This document shows positions 20,259 to 29,275 of a DNA stretch of 51,264 bases, in pieces. Each line of letters begins with the position of its first letter. Position 1 is the first letter of the stretch. Source of the stretch: Acidimicrobiia bacterium (lineage in GTDB: Bacteria; Actinomycetota; Acidimicrobiia; Spongiisociales; ZC4RG35). The stretch spans positions 1 through 51,264 of the forward strand of contig WHUC01000003.1 in the NCBI GenBank assembly GCA_009377435.1, given 5' to 3'. The notes under the pieces are model-generated. The model had not been told where the DNA came from, did not search any database, and saw only the letters and a program-made list of their open reading frames with translations. A program made the position numbers and the translations under genes.

Positions 20259-20924
20259 TCAGCTTCGGGTGAAGGTGAAGGTGCCTTCTCCGTCCTGGAT
20301 CTCAAGCGACGTGTCCGAGCAGGTGTAACCGGTGGATGCGGTGGGGAGGATGTCCTCATCCTGGGGCATCTCCTCACCGCCCATGGACATCGAGATGTTG
20401 TCCTCCTCGACCGAGGTCGAGAGGGTGGTTCCATCAGCCGAATACGTGCCGGTGGCGGTGCCCGTCATGGTCATCGAGAAATCCTCGGGCAGGGACACGT
20501 CCGCTCCCTCGGGAATGCTGATTTCCGGCAGCTGCATCGAGATGTTCACGTCGTTTGCCGAATATTCGAATGTGTTGTCGGCATTGAAAGTCGCCACGAG
20601 TTCGCCGGTTACCTGAGCCTCTATTTCCTCCATTCCTGGTCCGGAGATGAGCTCCTCGAATTCCTCCGGCCCCACGGACCAGTTTCCAACCACACACTCG
20701 TCGATCTCACCTTCGGCAGCCGTGGCCGCGGTGGTTTCGGGGGTTGCGGTGGTCTCGGGGGGGGCGGTGGTCTCAGGGGGGACGGCGGTCCCAGTGTCGG
20801 GGGTCTCCGCTTCCGTGGTCACCGTGGCCTCATCGCCAGCGGTGGTAGCGGCCGACTCGGAGTCTCCACCACAGGCGGCGAGGACGAGGGCCAACACGGT
20901 GAGTATGGCAAACAGACGTTTCAT
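20259..20924 (-). CDS. Secreted lipoprotein of unknown function
   Basis: MKRLFAILTVLALVLAACGG lipobox, Thr/Pro-rich linker. Confidence 0.75.
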   Translation of the reverse strand: MKRLFAILTVLALVLAACGGDSESAATTAGDEATVTTEAETPDTGTAVPPETTAPPETTATPETTAATAAEGEIDECVVGNWSVGPEEFEELISGPGMEEIEAQVTGELVATFNADNTFEYSANDVNISMQLPEISIPEGADVSLPEDFSMTMTGTATGTYSADGTTLSTSVEEDNISMSMGGEEMPQDEDILPTASTGYTCSDTSLEIQDGEGTFTFTRS

Positions 20925-21076
20925 GGTTCCCCATTTCTATGTGGGATTCGTGATCTTTTCATATGGGAGATTCGTGATCTCTGAACGTTGGGATGATCCT
21001 CTCGTGTCATGGATACAGGTAATCCTCCGTGAGACCACTAGGAGATTGGCCTGTAATGACGGCACGCCGGGGAGGG

Positions 21077-21430
21077 CTACTCGCCTTCCTGGGCCTTCTC
21101 GTACTGGTTGAGCGCCACCACGAAGGCGACGAACACGATGAACGAGACCACCATGTAGGTGATGGGGATGATCCGGATCTCAAATGGGTTGAGACCCTCG
21201 ATCTCGACGGGACGCGGCCCACGGGGTGCGTAGAGCACGTACAGAAGCGAGCCGATGGTCATCCATCCGCCCACGGCGGCACCGGTGACCAGGAACCCCA
21301 GCTTCTTGCCGAGATTGGTGTAGTTGAGCAGATAGATGGTCCCGTAGAACACCAGGATGGCGGCGGCGAACAGGATGATCCCGGTGACGAACAGGTTCGC
21401 CGAGAGCAGGCTCCGCATCAGCTCGCGCAC
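21077..21430 (-). CDS. Small membrane protein in the cytochrome bc-type cluster
   Basis: 117 aa with three predicted TM segments; start uncertain (overlaps repeat end). Confidence 0.6.
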   Translation of the reverse strand: MRELMRSLLSANLFVTGIILFAAAILVFYGTIYLLNYTNLGKKLGFLVTGAAVGGWMTIGSLLYVLYAPRGPRPVEIEGLNPFEIRIIPITYMVVSFIVFVAFVVALNQYEKAQEGE

Positions 21431-21633
21431 TTAGTGCTCCCCACCGTAAATACGGTCGCATGTTTCGGCGAGCCAGAGGCGTCGCTCGCCAGCGGCTCTC
21501 CCGAGCCGCCCCCACCTCCCACCCGGCCGCAGGACGAAGACGCACCCGGTGCGGTGCTTCGAGGACGAGGACGCCGCGAGCGGCGTCACTGGCCGTTGAA
21601 ACGTCAGCGTAATTGCGGTGGGGTGCACTTAGT
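21429..21633. repeat. Palindromic element, family 1 copy 2
   Basis: Left ACTTAGTGCTCCCCACCGTAAATACG, right (reverse complement) ACTAAGTGCACCCCACCGCAATTACG; contains the 57-bp family-1 core at 21529-21585. Confidence 0.75.
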
Positions 21634-23698
21634 CCCCCGTCCCGTTCAGATTGCCGCCACGGAGATACCGGGCGAGCATCTCGAGGTCGGCCTGGCTGAG
21701 GAGACCTCCGAAAGCCGGCATCCTGCCGGTGCCCATTCCATTGAGGCCATAGGGCTCGTCGACGACCGATCCGTTGGTGAGGAAGTCGACGAGAAGATCC
21801 GCCTCATCTCCCTGCGGGGCCTCTCCGAACTGGACGACCGGTCGGCCGTGCCACAACGCCGGACCGAGCGCACCGGATCCGGGCTCGCTCGAATACGGAA
21901 CACCAGCGGACCATCCGGCGGTATGACAACGTGCGCAGTACCCGTTGAACAGTCCAACGGCGCGGTCGGCGTCCTCGACGTTGCCGTCGAAGGCGGCGTC
22001 CGCGACGCCCTGGATATCAATATTCCACGGCTCCTCCTCGGCGGCCTGGCGGAGGAAGGTGAGACCTTCCTCCGCCGGGGGAAGAACCCGCTCGATGTTC
22101 TGAGCGGTGACTTCGAGGTTGGTGGCCGACGACTCGAGGGCACTGACAAATGTGTTTGCCGCCTCCGCATCCGGCTGACCTGAGCTTTCCGGGCCGGTCG
22201 GGTCTAACGTCACCGGGGGGATGTCGGCGGGTCGGGTGGCGGTATCGGCGTCGCTGAGGACCTGGCTGAGCTGCTGCTCCCCCGAATTGGAGAGCCCGTC
22301 GCCGTCGTTGTCCATGCCCCCGTCGAGGACGGTCTGGGCCTCGGTGGCGAGGTCGGCGCCACCCCCACCACCTTCGCCGGGCGCGGTGGTCTCGGTGGTT
22401 GCTCCGCCCGCGGCGGTGGTGGCGGGAGCGTCACCCGCCACGGTCGTCTCCGTGGACTCACCACCGGCTGCTGTGGTGGTCGGGCCTGCGGCGTCACCGC
22501 CGTCAGCGGGTGCGGGGAGGGCGGCGATGAACGCCTCTGCGCTCTCGGGATCGGTGACTTCGCCGGGGACATCGATGCCCTGCGCCTCCGCCGTGTCTAC
22601 CAGCTCATTGAGTTGTCTTATAGCGCCAGCGGACAGGCCGTCGTCCATCATGGCGTCATCGAGGGCAGCCGAGAACTCCGGGGCGAAGGGTCCGAGGATT
22701 GGGTCCGACTCGGCGGCGGACCTCAGCCGGCCGAGGGAGTCTTGTGCGGTCGTTGCGTCATCGGCACCCTCGACAGATTGTGCGGCCTCCGGATCGAACT
22801 GGACGGGCTCGACCACCCGGAAGAGGGCAATGGCCTCCTCCGAGAGCGCGGTCAGCTCGGTCTCGGCGGTATCGGAGACACCGTCACCATCGGTGTCGAT
22901 CTGGTCGACCGAAGCGTCGAGAATGGCCCGGCCCCGGCCCGCCAATTCACGAACCCCGGGAGCGAGCTCCCCGGACTGCTCGATGTCTTCGACAACCTGG
23001 GCCTGCTCGACAATGGCGCTCTGCACCGCATCGTCGGCCCCGGCGAGCTTTTGCTGGGCCGCGTCGATCTGGGGTTCGATCTCCCCAAGGACACTCGCCT
23101 GCTCGACCTGGATAGAGCGCAGATAGAGGAGGAGATCATCGACCCCGTCCTCATTGAGGGGGCCACCACCATCGAGACCCCACGGCGGCATCGGTGTGTT
23201 GGCCCGGCCATACGTGACCCAATAGCGAATCTCGTCCTCTTCGTAACGGAGGAACACGTCGTCGATCGACGGGGCCTCCCAGACGACGGTCACGTTTGAT
23301 CTCGGGTCGACGAACTCTGCGACACCGCCGCTTCCGCCCGGGCCGTGGCAACTGGCGCAATCCAACTCCACCCAGTGCTCCTCACCACGGGTCAGGGCCT
23401 GCTCGTTGAACTCCGCTGCGAAACCCTCCTGGCGGTCGTTCTCGCTGAGGAAATAGAGGGGGATGGCCACGGCGAGAAAGGCGGACAACAGGGCCGCCGC
23501 CTTCTGCCATCCCTCGAGACGCCGGGTCTCCAACAGCTCATCGGTCCCTCCGGGGGAGAGGTTGGAGGCGACCTCCTCGGGGCCGCGCCTCCGGATGGCG
23601 GACACGGCGAGGAACGCCAACCAGGCGACACCGGCGATCACCGCGAGGGTGAGGACGAGACTCGAGCTCACGGGATCAAAATCCGATGCACGAGGCAC
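21629..23698 (-). CDS. Membrane-anchored c-type cytochrome with two CxxCH motifs
   Basis: CASCHGPGG (N-terminal third) and CARCHTAGW (C-terminal); N-terminal TM segments; DTDGDGVSDTAE and DNDGDGLSNSGE acidic repeats between them. Confidence 0.85.
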   Translation of the reverse strand: MPRASDFDPVSSSLVLTLAVIAGVAWLAFLAVSAIRRRGPEEVASNLSPGGTDELLETRRLEGWQKAAALLSAFLAVAIPLYFLSENDRQEGFAAEFNEQALTRGEEHWVELDCASCHGPGGSGGVAEFVDPRSNVTVVWEAPSIDDVFLRYEEDEIRYWVTYGRANTPMPPWGLDGGGPLNEDGVDDLLLYLRSIQVEQASVLGEIEPQIDAAQQKLAGADDAVQSAIVEQAQVVEDIEQSGELAPGVRELAGRGRAILDASVDQIDTDGDGVSDTAETELTALSEEAIALFRVVEPVQFDPEAAQSVEGADDATTAQDSLGRLRSAAESDPILGPFAPEFSAALDDAMMDDGLSAGAIRQLNELVDTAEAQGIDVPGEVTDPESAEAFIAALPAPADGGDAAGPTTTAAGGESTETTVAGDAPATTAAGGATTETTAPGEGGGGGADLATEAQTVLDGGMDNDGDGLSNSGEQQLSQVLSDADTATRPADIPPVTLDPTGPESSGQPDAEAANTFVSALESSATNLEVTAQNIERVLPPAEEGLTFLRQAAEEEPWNIDIQGVADAAFDGNVEDADRAVGLFNGYCARCHTAGWSAGVPYSSEPGSGALGPALWHGRPVVQFGEAPQGDEADLLVDFLTNGSVVDEPYGLNGMGTGRMPAFGGLLSQADLEMLARYLRGGNLNGTGD

Positions 23699-24551
23699 CC
23701 TGGGGGTATTGGACGATCGGCGAGGCGGCGCGTGGGGTCTGCACTATGGAACCCGTCCGCACGACCAGATCGCCATCGCGCTCCTCGACCACGAAACGGT
23801 CGAGGTTGCGTGGTGCCGGACCGGCGGAATACTCGCCGACCATGTCGTACTTGGAACCGTGACAGGGGCACTCGAAACCCTGCGAGCTCTCGCACCACGG
23901 CACCGTGCAGCCGAGATGGACACAACGCTGATAGAGGGCCATCAACCCACCGGCGACGACACCTACGTCGGAGAACTGCTCCCCGAGATCGTCCGGTGCC
24001 GGAACTATGTATCCCCGCGCCTCGGGGATGTAGACCGGGGTGACGGTCCGATCTGGGTTGAACACCTCGGTCCGAAGATCGTTGATCGCACCGGCCACCA
24101 CATCGGCGCCGAAACCGCCGGACAGCTTGGGCCAGAGCATCGCCAGCGACGCCAGGCTGAAGAGTCCCAGATAGGAGCCGAATGCGGTTCCTATGGCCCG
24201 ATTGAAGAACTGGCGTCGGGTGACACCGGCCTCCTCCGGGGACACCTCGACGACACGCTGGGTTTCGACCACCTCGACCGCATCACTGGCCACCGGGGCC
24301 GGTACGGGGGCCTCCTCCTCGGTCTCGGGGACCTCCTCCACCAAGGTCGGGGTTCCGGCCTGGATGGGTTCCAACCGAACCCCGGCGCGGGATCTGTCGG
24401 CTTGGCGGGTCTCGGCGCTCACCCCCGCGGTGGCGTCGGGCTCGGGCCGGGGCTCGGGTCGGGAGCGCCGGAAGGCGACGACGAACGCCCCGGCCGCAGC
24501 CGTGATGGCGACGACGGCCACGCCGATGAGGGCCCATGCGGTGGCGTCCAT
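23676..24551 (-). CDS. qcrA: Rieske iron-sulfur protein of a cytochrome bc-type complex
   Basis: CVHLGCTVPWCESSQGFECPCHGSKYD. Confidence 0.93.
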   Translation of the reverse strand: MDATAWALIGVAVVAITAAAGAFVVAFRRSRPEPRPEPDATAGVSAETRQADRSRAGVRLEPIQAGTPTLVEEVPETEEEAPVPAPVASDAVEVVETQRVVEVSPEEAGVTRRQFFNRAIGTAFGSYLGLFSLASLAMLWPKLSGGFGADVVAGAINDLRTEVFNPDRTVTPVYIPEARGYIVPAPDDLGEQFSDVGVVAGGLMALYQRCVHLGCTVPWCESSQGFECPCHGSKYDMVGEYSAGPAPRNLDRFVVEERDGDLVVRTGSIVQTPRAASPIVQYPQGASCIGF

Positions 24552-25696
24552 TATTCCTCACCACCCTCGAAATGGACCCAGTCCTTCAGATCGTCAAAGA
24601 AGATCCCATCCGACCAGGGATAGGCGAAGTTGAAGCCCTCCCCCCGGAAGAGCACACCGATGATGGTCAGCGAAGCGGCGCCGGTGAGGAAGATGCTGAA
24701 CAGCAAGATGGCGAACTTCCGCTGCGAGGGTCTTGTCGATGGGTTGCGATCGATGTAGGGAATCAGCATGAACCCGACTAAACCGATGATGGTGGGGACG
24801 GTGACACCAGCGATCTGTGGGTCGAAATAGCTGAGTAGCTCCTGGAGCCCGAGGAAATACCAGGGGGCCTTCGACGGGTTGGGGGTCACATTGAAGTTGG
24901 CCGGTTCGAGAAGTGGGGCGGCGAGCGCCACCGACATCACCACGAGTAGCACAGTCATCGCCATCAGGGCCGAGAACTCGGCGATCATGAGATGGGGCCA
25001 GGTGTTGACCTTGTCGGTCGGCTCGGCCTTGACGTCTTGTATGGCGCGTGCCTTGACAACGGTGAGAAGACGTTGGGTCCGCACCCCCTCCGGGGTCCCG
25101 GCGGCGGGCGCAACCGGTCGGGGATCGACCATGGCGGCGACACGCCCATTGCCGGCGCCGCCTTCCTGGTGCCCGTCGGATGACGGGGGGGGCCCCTCTG
25201 ATGCGGGGTCGGCGACCGCCACCGCGGCAGGCTCCTCCTCGGCGGCAGGCTCCCCCTCGGCGGCAGGCTCCCCCTCGGCGGCAGGCTCCCCCTCGGCGGC
25301 AGGCTCCTCCTCGGCGGCAGGCTCCTCCTCGGCGGCAGGCTCCTCCTCGGCGGCAGGCTCCTCCTCGGCGGCAGGCTCCTCCTCGGCGGCAGGCTCCTCC
25401 TCGGCGGGAGGCTCGTCTGCGGTGGACTCGTCTGACTCCGGGACCGCTGGTTTGGATGGTTCGAAGGCGGGGGGCTTGGAAATGGTGACACCACCACCCT
25501 CACCGGTGTCCGCCGGTGTCGCCGTCTCAGGGGTGGCGTCGGCAGCCTCGGGCGCCGCGGTGTCGCCGACGGCGTCGTCACTCGCCGGTGGAGCCTCCCC
25601 CTTCATCTCGGCGAGCACCTGCTCCACGGGAAGATCGAGTGCCTTGGCCTTGGCCTCGGCCGACCGACGGAGAAGATCTTCGGGGATCTCAGCCAT
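24551..25696 (-). CDS. Cytochrome b C-terminal-domain (subunit IV-like) protein with repetitive N-terminal extension
   Basis: NVTPNPSKAPWYFLGLQELLSYFDPQIAGVTVPT; preceded by (AEEEPA)n and by MAEIPEDLLRRSAEAKAKALDLPVEQVLAEM. Confidence 0.9.
   Translation of the reverse strand: MAEIPEDLLRRSAEAKAKALDLPVEQVLAEMKGEAPPASDDAVGDTAAPEAADATPETATPADTGEGGGVTISKPPAFEPSKPAVPESDESTADEPPAEEEPAAEEEPAAEEEPAAEEEPAAEEEPAAEEEPAAEGEPAAEGEPAAEGEPAAEEEPAAVAVADPASEGPPPSSDGHQEGGAGNGRVAAMVDPRPVAPAAGTPEGVRTQRLLTVVKARAIQDVKAEPTDKVNTWPHLMIAEFSALMAMTVLLVVMSVALAAPLLEPANFNVTPNPSKAPWYFLGLQELLSYFDPQIAGVTVPTIIGLVGFMLIPYIDRNPSTRPSQRKFAILLFSIFLTGAASLTIIGVLFRGEGFNFAYPWSDGIFFDDLKDWVHFEGGEE
25226..25415. repeat. 18-bp tandem repeat (~10-11 units) inside the cytochrome b C-terminal-domain gene
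   Basis: GCAGGCTCCTCCTCGGCG/GCAGGCTCCCCCTCGGCG units encoding AEEEPA/AEGEPA. Confidence 0.93.
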
Positions 25697-25744
25697 GTCT
25701 CATCCCTTCTTCGGCCGCCTGATAGGGAACGCTATGGTGTCCCA

Positions 25745-26512
25745 TCACAATGGGCCCGAGATGCCGCCGTCCTTGCGGACCCTCCAGAAGTGCACCGACA
25801 GGAAGATGACGAGCACGAAGGGGAGGAACAGGACGTGGAGAACATACCACCGCAACAAGGTGTTGGCCGTCACCTCGGAACCGGACAGCAAGGCGAACTT
25901 GACCTGATCGCCGATCACAGGGACGAAGCCGGCCATGTTGGTCCCCACCGTGACGGCCCACAGGGCGAGCTGATCCCAAGGCAGCAGATAGCCGGTGAAA
26001 GAGAGCAGCAGGGTGAGGAGGAGCAGAACGACCCCAACCACCCAGTTGAACTCGCGTGGTGGTTTGTAGGCGCCGTGGTAGAAGACACGGCTCATATGAA
26101 GGAACACGGTGAGCACCATGAGATGGGCACCCCACCGGTGCATGTTCCTCAGCAGGGTCCCGAAGGCGACGTTGGTGGAAAGTGCCTGGATGTCGGCGTA
26201 GGCGGTGGCCTCCGACGGTGTGTAGTAGAACATCAGGAAGATGCCCGTGATGGTCAACAGTATGAACAGGAAGAAGGTGAGACCACCAAGGCAGAGGGTG
26301 TAGGACAGACGAACACCGTGCCTCTTCACCTTCACGGGATGGAGGTGATAGAGCACGTTGTTCATGACCACGTACGAACGGTTTCTCGGGCTATCGGCAT
26401 AGCCCTTCTTGAACGGCGATCCGGGCCGCAGCACAGAGGCGACGAACTGAGAGTTGGCGAGCTTGTCGCTCGCTTCCCGCACCCGTTCTCTCACAGGGAC
26501 CTTGTCAGCCAC
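25745..26512 (-). CDS. Cytochrome b N-terminal-domain protein (cytochrome bc/b6-like)
   Basis: [53 protein letters not shown]; heme-ligand histidines present. Confidence 0.93.
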   Translation of the reverse strand: MADKVPVRERVREASDKLANSQFVASVLRPGSPFKKGYADSPRNRSYVVMNNVLYHLHPVKVKRHGVRLSYTLCLGGLTFFLFILLTITGIFLMFYYTPSEATAYADIQALSTNVAFGTLLRNMHRWGAHLMVLTVFLHMSRVFYHGAYKPPREFNWVVGVVLLLLTLLLSFTGYLLPWDQLALWAVTVGTNMAGFVPVIGDQVKFALLSGSEVTANTLLRWYVLHVLFLPFVLVIFLSVHFWRVRKDGGISGPL

Positions 26513-26520
26513 ACATCCTC

Positions 26521-26970
26521 CTACCAGCGCATCCCGTATGAATATCCGTTCTTGAAGTCTCGTTGACCCGTGTCGAGATCCCAAGGTCGTCGGTCGAGCC
26601 CCATCTCCTCCGCCTGGGCGGCGAGGGAGCCTTCGAACTTACCCAACGTGATCACGTTCGTGGGGCACCGGTCGATGCACAGGGCGCACCGGGTGCACTC
26701 GTTCTCGTCGACCACGAAGAATCCGTAGTTCTGCGGATCGTCAACGGGATGATCGACCAGGATGGCCTCATCGATGGCGTCCAGGCTGAGATACATAATG
26801 CACTTCCACGGACAGATGTCGACACAGCCCTCACAGAGGATGCACTCGGCCTGGTCGATGTGGAGGAACTGCTTGGGTCGGAGCTTGTCCTTGAAGTAAT
26901 CCCCGTCCACCGGTGCGAGTTGATAGTCATCCCGGAAAGGCGGTGTCTCGTCGACGACTCCTCGTGGCAT
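26521..26970 (-). CDS. Dicluster ferredoxin-like protein
   Basis: [15 protein letters not shown] and [13 protein letters not shown]; start trimmed to [12 protein letters not shown]. Confidence 0.9.
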   Translation of the reverse strand: MPRGVVDETPPFRDDYQLAPVDGDYFKDKLRPKQFLHIDQAECILCEGCVDICPWKCIMYLSLDAIDEAILVDHPVDDPQNYGFFVVDENECTRCALCIDRCPTNVITLGKFEGSLAAQAEEMGLDRRPWDLDTGQRDFKNGYSYGMRW

Positions 26971-26971
26971 A

Positions 26972-27571
26972 TCAGCGATCTCCCGAGGTAAGGGGACGGC
27001 CGTAGGGAGAGCTCTTCGGCTCCGGCTCGGGTGGGGGAGTACCGCCACCGGCCAGATCCTGGATCTTGTAGGCGAACAACGCCCCCGCTCCCAGCATCCC
27101 CAGGTTGTAGGTCGCCGAGACCATGTCCTTGAGTGCGGCGAAGCTGAGGGCGACCTCGTTACCGAGCACAAGGAAGGGTGGGATGGTCAGGGCGGACCGT
27201 TGCGGTGACCAGTCGAGGTCGGTGGTGGCGAGGGTGAGCCACTCCGAGGGGACGATCCCGAAGATAATCACCAGTTCCACCCAGACGAGAAAGGCCGCGG
27301 TCGCCGCCAGCGCCCATGTCATCGGACGACCAAGGACCAGGGCTATGCCGGCACCCGCCAGCACCATCTGGGAGGCGCCGAAGACGAATAGATAGGCCAA
27401 ACCCTTCGACAACCAGCCCCGGGGGATGAGTCCGAGGCTATCGGGGTTGTCGATCTGGGCGGAATAGTGGACCCAGACCACCCCGACGGCGAGGAGGAAC
27501 AGCCCACCGGCGATCATGGACCAACCGATCCTGCGTCGCTGCGTCTCGTCTAGTTGTGCCAACCGATACAT
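26972..27571 (-). CDS. Membrane protein of unknown function at the head of the bc-type cluster
   Basis: 199 aa, several hydrophobic segments, same strand and tightly spaced with the ferredoxin gene. Confidence 0.65.
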   Translation of the reverse strand: MYRLAQLDETQRRRIGWSMIAGGLFLLAVGVVWVHYSAQIDNPDSLGLIPRGWLSKGLAYLFVFGASQMVLAGAGIALVLGRPMTWALAATAAFLVWVELVIIFGIVPSEWLTLATTDLDWSPQRSALTIPPFLVLGNEVALSFAALKDMVSATYNLGMLGAGALFAYKIQDLAGGGTPPPEPEPKSSPYGRPLTSGDR

Positions 27572-27814
27572 GCGGTGGCGCTCCGGGATAGCCGATCGTT
27601 CCTACGGGTTGTTTGTACCACAGTCACCCTATCGCTGAGAATCGCGATTGTCGGGTCGGATCCGAAATCGGATGCGGCACAATACACCCCTATTGGGATG
27701 ACCGAACGACGGCTTTCTCTTCTAGTTGTGATGTGGTTCCCTTCCCGCTCCCGCATCTTCTATCCTCCGGCCCCTAGGAGGCCGGGAGGCGAAACGACGA
27801 GGAGAACGGAATTC

Positions 27815-29275
27815 GTGGCTGACGCTCCGACCACAACCCCGCAACACCCGGTACTCGAGGGAGCAGACGAGGCCTCGCGTCTCCATCTGGTGGCGTCGAT
27901 CCCCTTCCTGGGATTGGGTGCCCTCCTGGTGGTCACCTCGTTGTTCGCCATGGTCTTCCCCTCGGCCCTCCCCCTGCTCTATGGACGGATCCGCTCACTC
28001 GGGATGGCGGCGCTGATGTTGGGATGGTTGACCAATGTCCTCGTCGGGGGCACGTATTACGTCCTCCCCCGTCTCACCGGGGCACGTCTCGGCTCGGAGA
28101 GGTTGGCCCGTCTCGGATTTCTGGCGATCAACGCGGCCGCCGTGGGGGGGATGGTCCTGGTGGCCATCGGTCTGGGTGACGGTCGCGAGCCGTTGGCGTT
28201 CCCCTGGTACGCCGACATCGTTGTCCTGGGCGCCCTGCTGATCCCGGCAATCGTGATGATCATGACCCTGAGCGACCGAGAGGAGAAGACCTCGTTCCCC
28301 ACCGTGTGGTTCACGGGTGCCGGTCTGGCGATCCTGCCCCTCTCCTATGCCGTGGGGAACATCCCCGGTCTCGGTCCCATCCCGTCGACCCTGGGTGATC
28401 TCCATTTCGTCGGGACCTTCCCCGTGGGGGTAATGCTCACCATCGGTGTTGGGCTGACGTACTTCGCCCTCGTCAGGGAGTACGACATCCCCCTCGCCTC
28501 GCGGAGTCTGGCCCAGGTCGGTCTCTGGTCATTCGTGTTCGCCTCGGGTTGGATCGGCATCGCCCAGATCGCCCAGGGGCCGGTCCCGGGCTGGCTCGGT
28601 GGTGTCACCGCCCTGCTCGGTCTCGCCCTCCCCGTCGGAATGGTGGCGACCGCGGCGAATCTCGTGGTGACACTCGAAGACGAACTCGCCGGGATCCGTG
28701 ATCGCCCCGTGGCCTTGAGTGCGGTCTGGGGAATCGGTCTCGGTGTCGTGATCGGAGCCATCGCCGCCTTCGGGTCGCTGCGTTCGGCCGCGGGTCTGGT
28801 CGCCCTCACCCCGTTTTGGGAGGGCATCCTGATCGGACTGCTGCTCGGGGTGGGGAGCCTGCTCGTCGCCTCGTTCACCTATGAGGCGTACCCCCACGTC
28901 CTCGGTAGGGCCGTCGCCTCCCCATCTCTGGCCAGGACCCACGTGCGCCTCACCGTGTTTGGAATCGGTGGGGCATCCATCGCGTTGGCCATCGGCGGGA
29001 TCGCCTCCGGTTACGCCTGGTCGGGTGGGGCCTTCACCAGCGCCTACCAGCCATTCGGGGAGGGTTGGGCCCAGGCATCATCGGCGGGGCGGTTGTTCGC
29101 AGGCATCGCCTTGCTGTTGGCCCTGGTAGGTCTGGTAGGTATCGGTGCCCTCATGGTCAACCAGTTCCAGACGGTGACCCAGGGACATGCCGTCGCCCAG
29201 GAGATCCTCGTGACCAAGGTGGCCCCGGAGGATGAGGACCTCCCCGAGGACGTAAGCGAGGACAACGATGAGTGA
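27815..29275 (+). CDS. CcoN-like (heme-copper oxidase superfamily) membrane protein with degenerate ligand set
   Basis: GTG start after GAGGAG; GRIRSLGMAALMLGWLTNVLVGGTYYVLPRL resembles CcoN GRLRPLHTNAVIF...YYVV.R; followed by CcoO/CcoP-like genes. Confidence 0.72.
   Translation: MADAPTTTPQHPVLEGADEASRLHLVASIPFLGLGALLVVTSLFAMVFPSALPLLYGRIRSLGMAALMLGWLTNVLVGGTYYVLPRLTGARLGSERLARLGFLAINAAAVGGMVLVAIGLGDGREPLAFPWYADIVVLGALLIPAIVMIMTLSDREEKTSFPTVWFTGAGLAILPLSYAVGNIPGLGPIPSTLGDLHFVGTFPVGVMLTIGVGLTYFALVREYDIPLASRSLAQVGLWSFVFASGWIGIAQIAQGPVPGWLGGVTALLGLALPVGMVATAANLVVTLEDELAGIRDRPVALSAVWGIGLGVVIGAIAAFGSLRSAAGLVALTPFWEGILIGLLLGVGSLLVASFTYEAYPHVLGRAVASPSLARTHVRLTVFGIGGASIALAIGGIASGYAWSGGAFTSAYQPFGEGWAQASSAGRLFAGIALLLALVGLVGIGALMVNQFQTVTQGHAVAQEILVTKVAPEDEDLPEDVSEDNDE

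Noticed and set aside
25226-25415. CRISPR-like direct repeats
   Set aside because: 18-bp units without spacers, in frame in a cytochrome b-domain gene; protein tandem repeat
24879-25907. 342-aa Ser/Ala-rich plus-strand ORF
   Set aside because: Antisense translation of the tandem repeat and cytochrome b-domain gene
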